Shown here: one piece after another, positions 24,900-34,917 of the stretch | Numbering within the stretch: the stretch's first letter is position 1 | Layout of the letters: every line of letters begins with the position of its first letter | NCBI RefSeq assembly: GCF_023856365.1 | Contig: NC_064537.1 | Span: 7,142,324-7,206,323, forward strand | Length of the DNA: 64,000 nt | Direction of reading: 5' to 3' | Source: Brienomyrus brachyistius | Lineage: Eukaryota > Chordata > Actinopteri > Osteoglossiformes > Mormyridae | The notes under the pieces: generated by a model | The model's input: the letters and a program-made list of their open reading frames with translations, nothing else | What the model was told of the DNA's origin: nothing | Databases searched by the model: none | Program-made: the position numbers and the translations under genes

Positions 24900-25160
24900 C
24901 AATTTCTCACCCTCTCTTTCTCTCTCGCTGTCTCAGACACACACACACACATGTCGGGTATACCTATCCTTATGGGGACCGCTCATTCACTTCTATGGGA
25001 AAAATGCTAACGCTAACTGTGACAACCTTAACTCCCACCCAGCCTTAACCATAACCATAAGTAACCAAACAAAATACAAGAGTTTTTGCATTTTTAGTTT
25101 TTTCATTGCAGTCACGGATTTTTACACACACAGGCACACACACATACACACAGTGATATA
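24900..25160 (+). repeat. CA-flanked interspersed repeat (left arm; mirror 32370-32640)
   Basis: Short CA runs bracket GGTATACCTATCCTTATGGG and ACTTCTATGGGAAAAATGCT, a common fish repeat. A diverged relative lies at 47180-47450 in gtpbp1 intron 2. Confidence 0.6.
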
Positions 25161-25169
25161 GGATTTGTG

Positions 25170-26170
25170 TTAAGATTTCTTTAGCTGTGCAACTTCTTTA
25201 GACAAACAAATCTGGACCAGTATGCAATTTGTCTAGCTGAGAGAAGTGTATACAGACTGTTTTTCCCCTCTGTAACCAATGCAAACATCGTCAACATAGA
25301 AGCTACAGAGAACACCAGGTCCAGTCACCTTTGAAATATTGTCTGTTTTCACTCTTTAAAGTATAAATGATAAAATACTTTCCTGGAGTACCCCCAAGTC
25401 TTGTTTATGAACACCAGAGAGATCATTGCCACTCTATCTCCAAAGCAGCAGTTAGATAAAAATCTCAATACAAAGACAGGCAAAAGTTCCCTAAAACCCA
25501 ACTGGTGAAGATCTTTTAATAAGCTGTACTTGTCACACCCACACGGGCGGAGCAGAGCACCGGCCGCCGATCACCAATTGATCGGTCGGCTACTTAACCA
25601 TAGTTCTCCCAGCAGGCAGTGCGAAGTATTGTTGCCATTCTAGTGATGTGCCATACCAAGCGATCTCTCTGTGTATTGTCTTCCCGGTTCGTCTTGCCTG
25701 CTGTGTCCTGCCTGCTCGCCTTCCTGCCTTCCCTGCTCGTCCCCTGCTCCCTCGTCGGCCCTCCTCCTTCCTCCCCGGATCCCCATCTTGTCTACTCATG
25801 CCTGACTGATCTTCCCGGTTCTCGACTTTCGCCTGCCCCTCGACCACGATTCAGCACATCCCTCTTGGCTTTTGTACGACCCGATCTCCTAAATAAAGGA
25901 TTCTGCCTCCGCATTTCGGGGCCTGCCTCCTCCCTGCTCGGCCGGTATAACAGTACTTAAGTGTCGTATCATAAGCCTTCTCCAGATCAAAAACAACAGA
26001 ATCACATAGTCTTTCTTAATAAAGGTGTCCCATATATAGGCATCCAAACTAGCAAGATGGTCAAGTGCCCTCCTGCTATGTTTAAATCCACACGGTGACG
26101 ATAATACAGAGATTTTCTTTACTCACCAAACTGAGAGGTCCAGATTTTTATTCTAAGTGACTCTTTGTGT
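25170..26170 (-). pseudogene. Non-LTR retrotransposon RT relic split by a solo LTR (left arm)
   Basis: Minus-strand reading gives broken reverse-transcriptase motifs: a palm motif like DLEKAYDTT, a GVLQESIL stretch (for GVPQGSIL), and FYVDD. Frameshifts and stops occur. A 422-bp LTR (25531-25952) interrupts it just after the first motif. It resembles I/Jockey-type LINEs; the family is uncertain. Confidence 0.7.
25531..25952 (+). mobile_element. Solo LTR, left arm, with 5-bp target duplication
   Basis: Starts TGTCACACCC and ends GGTATAACA, with an AATAAA signal near 25893. It is flanked by the 5-bp direct repeat GTACT (25526-25530 and 25953-25957). Length 422 bp. No internal retroelement genes remain, so it is a solo LTR, by its features Ty3/gypsy-like. 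Confidence 0.85.
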
Positions 26171-26799
26171 TATCAGAGAGGTTGATTTATAATATTTCTA
26201 CCACAGTTTGGCGGCCAACGTGGGGCAGCTGAGTTCTCTGCTTATTCCAGACAGAGGGATCCTGCAAGAGAAACGGGTACGGCGTAGCATAGCTTAGAGC
26301 CAGATGGGAACAGATCTGGATGAGATTGAGGATTGGCCCAGTCCCTTGTCAAAGAACAATGGAGATCACGCTGTCCCAGACCTGATCATTCCTTAGACTG
26401 ATTTGGCCGGACCTGTGTTGGTGAGGTGAAGGTTTCTCTGTTAATTCATTTTTGCTGCGGCTTTGCTTGTTGCTGAAGGCTATGTTTTGGTAGCGTTTGA
26501 GTGTGTGAGAGTCGGCCGTGACTGTGGGAATCCAAGCACGGGGAAGTGCTGAACATGGTTGGGAAGGCCGTTGGGAGAGCGCTCATCCACCTGTGATAGG
26601 AAAAGGTTGCGGTCGACACTGGTAGTCACTCAGGAGGTGACTCAACTCCAGGTACCAAACAAGGCAATTGTTGGCTTTTCAATAGTTTTTACATAAGTAG
26701 CTAGTATGAGCAAGGTCCACACCTTTTTGGCTGGGGAAGTGGCTTTTAAGCTGGAAACACATTTTCTCCTGTCAGAACAATGATTGTGCAAACATTTTA

Positions 26800-27090
26800 T
26801 TTTTTTCCTGACAGTTCTCAAGAAATATAATGACGCTGTTTGGTATCTGCCAAATACCCTTGCACAACGTCACCTATAACTGATAGATGCAAAATATATT
26901 TAAAACCCTCATGACAAAGATGTGGTTTCTCCCACAGCCGTTACATTCACAGTTAGCTTGTAAAAAGCGAGTTATTTTCCCATGCTGCTACCTCTGTCAG
27001 GAGGTCCTCTACCTTGCTTTGCTCAAAATTCATCATCTTGGTATATTTATTTTCTCTCACCATGGTCAGAAATTTCTATTAGAAAGACTT
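26800..27090 (-). pseudogene. Myb/SANT-like (NAIF1/Harbinger-type) relic, left arm
   Basis: Minus strand reads MMNFEQSKVEDLLTEVAAWE, like the start of NAIF1/Harbinger-associated Myb domains (NF...EVE.L..EV), then an IIGD-type motif after several stops. It is similar to 3200-3640 and 41922-42110. Confidence 0.5.
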
Positions 27091-27162
27091 GGTTTGCATA
27101 ATATGTGAACACAATGGTAGGGAACACTTATGGTTATTTGGGGGCAACAACTGAGCAGGATC

Positions 27163-27493
27163 TTAGGCTTGTGTAGTCACACCCCCCACCCCCACTGGCT
27201 GGATGTGGCTGGCAGTGTTGGGGGAGGGAAGGGGGGGCCGGCCAGTGAGAGCTAATGTGCTGAAAAACAGATTGAGCTCTTCAGCACTTTCTACTCTCCC
27301 ATCAAACACAATGTATCCAGCCGGCCTGTAGCCGATGATGGTCCTCATCCCAGTCCATACCTCCTCCACGCTCTCCTACTGTAGTTTGTGCTCCAGCTTT
27401 GCTGAGCTGCTTCTTCATTTCCACATTCCCCTTCTCAATCTCCTTCTTGTCTCCAGACCTGAAAACCCTCTTCTTCTTCATCGGTAAGTTCAA
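27163..27493 (-). pseudogene. Non-LTR retrotransposon fragment, left arm
   Basis: Two overlapping frames read MKKKRVFRSGDKKEIEKGN and MEEVWTGMRTIIGYRP, then VESAEELNLFFS. This is the linker between endonuclease and reverse transcriptase in fish LINE polyproteins (FRSGD, VW.GM..I.GY, LN.FF). A frameshift between them shows it is dead. Confidence 0.65.
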
Positions 27494-28571
27494 TTCAATT
27501 CAGTTTATTTTCAAATAGTGCATTTCACTAGAGTTGCCCCAAGGAATTTACACGTGTGTGTTAAGCGCAACATCATAAAGAGAGAACAATACAAACACAG
27601 AGACTTGGAATGATAAGGAAATACAAGAATGCCAGATGACAATGGAGGAGACAATTCAAGCTGCTGCATTTTGAATACACTGCAAGGTGTTTAACGTGTG
27701 GTATCCGCTCCAGATAACAGAGCATTACAGTAGTCTACCCTAAGGTATATAACGGCATGTATCAATTTCTCGGTGTCTTGAATAGTAAGGAATCATCATA
27801 GGTTGGCACTGTTAGCACTTTTACCAGATGTAGAAAGCATATCTTCGACACTGCATCCAAAAGCGATTTAAGAACATACGAAATTTACAAACGAGAGGAC
27901 GCCATTCGGCCCATCAAGCTCATTTGGGGAGAATTTAACTAACAGCTCAGAGTTGTTAAAATCTTATCTACACTGTAAAAAAAAATCCATTAAACAACGG
28001 TAAACGTACTGGCAGACAATTACCGGTCCATTTTCCGTTAAGTTAACGGACTCTTCCATCAACTCTCTAAAGGAAAATACTGTAAATTCACAGTTTTACA
28101 TTTATTTTACGGACATATCCTTAAAAAACATACCATAGATTTACAGATTTTTCCGTGTCTTTTGCAGATATTGCCTTCTACTGTTCAACAGAATGCAGTA
28201 CCACTTTATATATTCATTTTTTGTGTACTGGCTGTTAATTTTCAGAAACACAGAAAACAATGTTTAATTTTCTTATAGGATCAGACCATTAACAATTATG
28301 AAACAATTAACAATCACCACATTCTGCTAAGAGCAGTATTTGGGGTTCAGCCAAAACATATTTTTATACTAAGTCACTGTATAAAGATGCACAACAGCAA
28401 TACTTAAATTCACTGTTTTATTTTTATTATTTAATGACAAATAACAACATGAAACATAAGTTATATTAGACTAAACATAAAAAAATATTGAATCTGCATT
28501 TAACAAATGTCTTTCCAGAACATGTGTAGCTCATATTTAATACTTTTGTCAATACTAATACATGTAGAAAT

Positions 28572-28847
28572 TGTCACGGGCGAGCAGGATGGAAGATCGC
28601 TCAGGAAGTGCGAGCGATCCACAAACAGGCAGGCAGGCAGAAATCGGGGCAGACAGGGCTTTATTCAGGGCAGGTCGACGAACACCAGGTAACATCAATG
28701 ACAGACAACGGGTTAGTGTACATCAGAGACTTAAATACAGGGAACTAATCAGAAAAGAACATAACGCGACTGGGCAGAATCAGGGAATCACACGTGGGTA
28801 ATTAGGGGGCGTGGCACACACGAGGAGCGGACGGAACGGGCGTCAAA
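28572..28847 (-). mobile_element. Small solo LTR inside the palindrome spacer
   Basis: 276 bp starting TGTCACGGGCG, flanked by GAAAT (28567-28571 and 28848-28852). Same family as 815-1120. It has no partner in either arm, so it belongs to the spacer or arrived after the duplication. Confidence 0.7.
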
Positions 28848-29206
28848 GAAATCATGTATTGTTCGACTTTTTGCAAGCTTATTGTTCAGAACATGAAAAT
28901 CATGCAAACTGCATTTAACAACAAATGCATTTCAAGGACATGTGAAGCTGACACATAATTACTAATGTACTAACAATCATGTAATGTTTGACAATTTTTG
29001 TCTCTGACAGTATTCTCTGTCCTAGTCAGCAAATTCTGTAAGAAAAGAGGGAGAGAGAGAAACAATCACTTAGCAAGAAACAGGAAATGTGTCTAGACGG
29101 TATTAATAATTAAATGCTTGGGGGGGGGGGGGGTACTAACTAGACAATTTTCCAGGGATTTTCAAAATCATTCAGTTTATGGAGGAATGTGAGTAGTCTG
29201 ATTTTT

Positions 29207-29600
29207 GAATGTGCAAATGCTAAGGACGAGGGACTATATGAATTTGACTGTTTTTTGTAATTGAAAAATAACAAAAATTCGAGACAAACAAAAATTAATC
29301 AATCAATCAATCAATTAATTAATTAATTAATATAAAACATCAGTTGTAGGTCAGTTCTGTTTAGAAATAGTCTAATAATATATAAGCCCAGGCCTTCTGT
29401 TTGCAATATTAGAAAATTCGACATTTGACAAATCATATATATTAGAGTATATGTCCTTATTATATCCAAGCTGTTAAAAAAAATGTTAAAAACACTTTTG
29501 TTAAGCGATTGCAATTCGGATTTGGTTCAGTAGCCTGTTCAAGTAGGATTTCTCTGAATGTTTGTAAGATATGCACATAGTTTAGCCTAACCGAGCCACT
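29207..29600 (+). repeat. Third copy of arm segment 24287-24685
   Basis: A 394-bp direct copy of left-arm positions 24287-24685 (inverted copy at about 32840-33240) that abuts the first base of the right arm. It ends GAGCCACT and continues straight into CCCCAAATGAGC of the arm. Confidence 0.85.
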
Positions 29601-30036
29601 CCCCAAATGAGCTTGATGGGCCGAATGGCGTCCTCTCGTTTGTAAATTTCGTATGTTCTTAAATCGCTTTTGGATGCAGTGTCGAAGATATGCTTTCTAC
29701 ATCTGGTAAAAGTGCTAACAGTGCCAACCTATGATGATTCCTTACTATTCAAGACACCGAGAAATTGATACATGCCGTTATATACCTTAGGGTAGACTAC
29801 TGTAATGCTCTGTTATCTGGAGCGGATACCACACGTTAAACACCTTGCAGTGTATTCAAAATGCAGCAGCTTGAATTGTCTCCTCCATTGTCATCTGGCA
29901 TTCTTGTATTTCCTTATCATTCCAAGTCTCTGTGTTTGTATTGTTCTCTCTTTATGATGTTGCGCTTAACACACACGTGTAAATTCCTTGGGGCAACTCT
30001 AGTGAAATGCACTATTTGAAAATAAACTGAATTAAA

Positions 30037-30367
30037 TTGAACTTACTGATGAAGAAGAAGAGGGTTTTCAGGTCTGGAGACAAGAAGGAGATTGAGAAGG
30101 GGAATGTGGAAATGAAGAAGCAGCTCGGCAAAGCTGGAGCACAAACTACAGTAGGAGAGCGTGGAGGAGGTATGGACTGGGATGAGGACCATCATCGGCT
30201 ACAGGCCGGCTGGATACATTGTGTTTGATGGGAGAGTAGAAAGTGCTGAAGAGCTCAATCTGTTCTTCAGCACATTAGCTCTCACTGGCCGGCCCCCCCT
30301 TCCCTCCCCCAACACTGCCAGCCACATCCAGCCAGTGGGGGTGGGGGGTGTGACTACACAAGCCTAA
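30037..30367 (+). pseudogene. Non-LTR retrotransposon fragment, right arm
   Basis: Mirror copy of 27163-27493 with the same two frames and the same frameshift. Confidence 0.65.
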
Positions 30368-30444
30368 GATCCTGCTCAGTTGTTGCCCCCAAATAACCAT
30401 AAGTGGTCCCTACCATTGTGTTCACATATTATGCAAACCAAGTC

Positions 30445-30735
30445 TTTCTAATAGAAATTTCTGACCATGGTGAGAGAAAATAAATATACCAAGATGATGA
30501 ATTTTGAGCAAAGCAAGTTAGAGGCCCTCCTGACAGAGGTAGCAGCATGGGAAAATAACTCGCTTTTTACAAGCTAACTGTGAATGTAACGGCTGTGGGA
30601 GAAACCATATCTTTGTCATGAGGGTTTTAAATATATTTTGCATCTATCAGTTATAGGTGACGTTGTGCAAGGGTATTTGGCAGATACCAAACAGCGTCAT
30701 TATATTTCTTGAGAACTGTCAGGAAAAAAATAAAA
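30445..30735 (+). pseudogene. Myb/SANT-like relic, right arm
   Basis: Mirror copy of 26800-27090, with the same NFEQSK start and stops. Confidence 0.5.
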
Positions 30736-31369
30736 TGTTTGCACAATCATTGTTCTGACAGGAGAAAATGCGTTTCCAGCTTAAAAGCCACTTCCCCAGC
30801 CAAAAAGGTGTGGACCTTGCTCATACTAGCTACTTATGTAAAAACTATTGAAAAGCCAACAATTGCCTTGCTTGGTACCTGGAGTTGAGTCACCTCCTGA
30901 GTGACTACCAGTATCGACCGCAACCTTTTCCTATCACAGGTGGATGAGCGCTCTCCCAACGTCCTTCCCAACCATGTTCAGCGCTTCCCCGTACTTGGAT
31001 TCCCACAGTCACGGCGGACTCTCACACACTCAAACGCTACCAAAACATAGCCTTCAGCAACAAGCAAAGCCGCAGCAAAAATGAATTAACAGAGAAACCT
31101 TCACCTCACCAACACAGGTCCGGCCAAATCAGTGTAAGGAATGATCAGGTCTGGGACAGCGTGATCTCCATTGTTCTTTGACAAGGGACTGGGCCAATCC
31201 TCAATCTCATCCAGATCTGTTCCCATCTGGCTCTAAGCTATGCTACGCCGTACCCGTTTCTCTTGCAGGATCCCTCTGTCTGGAATAAGCAGAGAACTCA
31301 GCTGCCCCACGTTGGCCGCCAAACTGTGGTAGAAATATTATAAATCAACCTCTCTGATAACACAAAGAG

Positions 31370-32345
31370 TCACTTAGAATAAAAATCTGGACCTCTCAGT
31401 TTGGTGAGTAAAGAAAATCTCTGTATTATCGTCACCGTGTGGATTTAAACATGGCAGGAGGGCACTTGACCATCTTGCTAGTTTGGATGCCTATATATGG
31501 GAAACCTTTATTAAGAAAGACTATGTGATTCTGTTGTTTTTGATCTGGAGAAGGCTTATGATACGACACTTAAGTACTGTTATACCGGCCGAGCAGGGAG
31601 GAGGCAGGCCCCGAAATGCGGAGGCAGAATCCTTTATTTAGGAGATCGGGTCGTACAAAAGCCAAGAGGGATGTGCTGAATCGTGGTCGAGGGGCAGGCG
31701 AAAGTCGAGAACCGGGAAGATCAGTCAGGCATGAGTAGACAAGATGGGGATCCGGGGAGGAAGGAGGAGGGCCGACGAGGGAGCAGGGGACGAGCAGGGA
31801 AGGCAGGAAGGCGAGCAGGCAGGACACAGCAGGCAAGACGAACCGGGAAGACAATACACAGAGAGATCGCTTGGTATGGCACATCACTAGAATGACAACA
31901 ATACTTCGCACTGCCTGCTGGGAGAACTATGGTTAAGTAGCCGACCGATCAATTGGTGATCGGCGGCCGGTGCTCTGCTCCGCCCGTGTGGGTGTGACAA
32001 GTACAGCTTATTAAAAGATCTTCACCAGTTGGGTTTTAGGGGACTTTTGCCTGTCTTTGTATTGAGATTTTTATCTAACTGCTGCTTTGGAGATAGAGTG
32101 GCAATGATCTCTCTGATGTTCATAAACAAGACTTGGGGGTACTCCAGGAAAGTATTTTATCATTTATACTTTAAAGAGTGAAAACAGACAATATTTCAAA
32201 GGTGACTGGACCTGGTGTTCTCTGTAGCTTCTATGTTGACGATGTCTGCATTGGCTACAGAGGGGAAAAACAGTCTGTATACACTTCTCTCAGCTAGACA
32301 AATTGCATACTGGTCCAGATTTGTTTGTAAAGAAGTTGCACAGCT
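31370..32345 (+). pseudogene. Non-LTR retrotransposon RT relic split by a solo LTR (right arm)
   Basis: Mirror copy of 25170-26170. The RT reading continues from the AYDTT-like motif before the LTR (31578) to LLKDLHQLGFRG after it (32000), then to YVDD near 32240. Confidence 0.7.
31578..31999 (-). mobile_element. Solo LTR, right arm
   Basis: Exact mirror of 25531-25952 with its own flanking repeat AGTAC (31573-31577 and 32000-32004). It was carried by the inverted duplication, not inserted again. Confidence 0.85.
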
Positions 32346-33339
32346 AAAGAAATCTTAACACAAATCCTATATCACTGTGTGTATGTGTGTGTGCCTGTGT
32401 GTGTAAAAATCCGTGACTGCAATGAAAAAACTAAAAATGCAAAAACTCTTGTATTTTGTTTGGTTACTTATGGTTATGGTTAAGGCTGGGTGGGAGTTAA
32501 GGTTGTCACAGTTAGCGTTAGCATTTTTCCCATAGAAGTGAATGAGCAGTCCCCATAAGGATAGGTATACCCGACATGTGTGTGTGTGTGTGTCTGAGAG
32601 AGTGAGAGAGAAAGAGAGGGTGAGAAATTGAGAACTAGAAACTAATATAAAAAAGCACAAACATCTACCTTGGAGCCAATACAAAGGTCATGTATGTCAA
32701 ATGTTCTTCTATATCAGTATCCTTCCTCCAGGCCTACCTATTCTCATTAATCTACTTAAGTAGCTTAATGCTCTTTCTGACGCCAACCCTCCACGTTAGT
32801 CCGGGCTTGGGACCAGCACCTAGATGGGCTGGCTTGCCTCCTTCAGTGGCTGGGTTAGGCTAAACTATGTGCATATCTTACAAATATTCAGAGAAATCCT
32901 ACTCGAACAGGCTACTGAACCAAATCCAAATTGCAATCGCTTAACAAAAATGTTTTTAACATTTTTTTAAACAGCTTGGCAATAATAAGGACATATACTC
33001 TAATATATATGATTTGTCAAATGTCGAATTTTCTAATATTGCAAACAGAAGGCCTGGGCTTATATATTATTAGACTATTTCTAAACAGAACTGACCTACA
33101 ACTGATGTTTTTTTATATTAGTTAACTAATTAATTAATTGATTGATTGATTTGTTTTGTTTGTCTCGAATTTTTGTTATTTTTCAATTACAAAAAACAGT
33201 CAAATTCATATAGTCCCTTGTCCTTAGCATTTGCACATTCACAAATCTTGCCTTAAGGCTGAACAAAACCGGTACTTTAATGCAACAAGCGCATTGTAGC
33301 GAGAGGACCAGTGAGTTGGGCTGAGACATTTTAAGGTTA

Positions 33340-33720
33340 TGTCCCTACTCTCTGGGCTCATTAATCACCAAGAAATGAGAAAAAATGTGTACAGCTTTTC
33401 AACAATGTCATAAAACTGTCTGACCTCTGGGATGTTTTTAACAGAATGGATTAGTGCCAAATTCATATTATGAGCTGCGCAGTGCGCAAACAAAGCAAGG
33501 GGCTCCCGCTCCGCTATTCTAGCTTTAACAACAGAAGAAACTCCACTCATATTTGTTGCACAGCATCTGACAATATCTAAACTATTTTCTTAAATGAAGC
33601 TCAGAATTCTGCCCTCCTGTTCCGAAACAGATGAAATTCCATTGAGTTCAAATCCAAGAAAAGCTTCAGTTATTCTAATATCTGTAGCAACACCCATCGC
33701 GTCCCTGTCAATTGCAAAAT
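33340..33720 (-). pseudogene. hAT-type transposase relic (right arm)
   Basis: Mirror copy of the left-arm relic with the same core motifs and small differences (NLALI here, NMALI in the left arm). Confidence 0.7.
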
Positions 33721-34280
33721 ACCTGTACACCTGGCTCACATGATCTCGCTTTTTTCAAGGACGCTAGGGCCAACAGGTCTACATGGTTTCTTTATTGCTT
33801 TACTACACATTTCTTATACTTTAGGGTCCATAGCGTAGTGACAACTTCAATGCTAACATAAGGCGCAGACACATATTTATTTGGCTACTTGGTGCAACAG
33901 TAATTGGTATGCATTCTCTAAATTTTGCAAGGTCACATTCTCTATGGATTGCATTAGATTGTACAAGCTACATGTTCTTAATGGTGTCCTATTGATTACT
34001 TTCTCTATATGTTATATAATGTTATATGTGTAGTACAGTGTTATATAATATTCTGTATATTTCCCCCCTACGGGAATCACAAGAGACCCACACTCAATCC
34101 TGTCCATCCAGCCTAGGTAGGAGGGCAAAAAGCCTAAGCACTGGGTAAATTCCACCCCAAACTCACCAAACACCCAGACCCCCTTCGGAGTCCATGGCTG
34201 GCATGGCCCACAAACCACTGCTGCTCAGATTCAGGTGCCTGCAGTACAGTGGTTCTCTCAGTAACTTGTGGAGAGGATTT

Positions 34281-34568
34281 TCACATAAGAAATTCCCCAA
34301 GATACATTGTATACACTTTCTTTTCTTTCAGTTCTACCAAAACTAAATGATCTACCCTAAGAGTAATACGTAAGTGTACACATTTCTCAGGCAAAGATAA
34401 CTGGGTGGTTAACTGATAATGCTGCCCTCCTACTCCTAAAACGTGCACTTCATTAGTATCAGGTATCTCCCAGACACCGTAGAAAGCTGTCAGGTCCCGC
34501 GATTGTTGGCTTCCTAGTCTGTGACGCTGCTGGTTGCCACTGGAATTTGTTGTTTGAAGTTTTGTCAT
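34281..34568 (-). pseudogene. 95-aa ORF in right arm (twin of 22942-23229)
   Basis: Identical predicted protein to the left-arm ORF, in mirror position upstream of galectin C and pointing away from it. Its identity carries little weight because the arms are young. Confidence 0.3.
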
Positions 34569-34782
34569 CTCCGTTATTTAATGTATTTTTAATTCAAAAC
34601 AATGTCATGCTGTTTTAGTTTCAAATTTTAGGATTGTTTGTTACAGTTTGATGCCAATTCTAGAATGAAACAGACACACGCCAATTTGAACCTCATAAAT
34701 CTTCTGATTAAAAAAAAAATGTTAAAAACAATGGCAAACATTTGGCTCTGGGGGCCAAGTTGCATAGGCGGGACCTGCCTTC

Positions 34783-34840
34783 TGATTGGTCCGTAAGGGA
34801 TTGCGCAAAGTGTCTGGGCACGTTCACATCGCAATAAAAA
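34783..34840 (+). promoter_or_regulatory. Galectin C core promoter
   Basis: Inverted CCAAT box (GATTGGT, 34784-34790), a C/EBP-like ATTGCGCAA (34800-34808) and a TATA-like CAATAAAAA (34832-34840) lie in order upstream of the ATG at 34918. The spacing suits an inducible, TATA-driven epithelial or immune gene, which is inference. Confidence 0.5.
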
Positions 34841-34917
34841 GCGGCTCCGCAGTCAAACGAACCATCCTGGAAGTTACTGATTTTCTGTATTACAATTTGC
34901 TCAACATCACTGAGAAG

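Larger units (their letters stand above)
18350..27929 (+). repeat. Left arm of large imperfect palindrome
   Basis: This block is the inverted copy of 29601-40935. Matching points keep a constant coordinate sum (57530 near the centre, 57510 near the galectin promoters), so the arms align with few indels. From outside in it holds a BED/hAT fragment, a SINE piece, galectin B, a 95-aa ORF, a hAT relic, LINE reverse transcriptase split by a solo LTR, a Myb/SANT relic and a second LINE fragment. Arm identity looks about 97-98 % outside galectin exons, by spot comparison. Confidence 0.9.
27930..29600. other. Palindrome spacer (1671 bp)
   Basis: Unique centre between the arms. It holds a MITE-like segment opening with ACACTGTAAAAA (about 27969-28160), a small solo LTR (28572-28847), a G-run near 29120 and, at its right end, a third copy of an arm segment (29207-29600). 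No gene seen. Confidence 0.75.
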
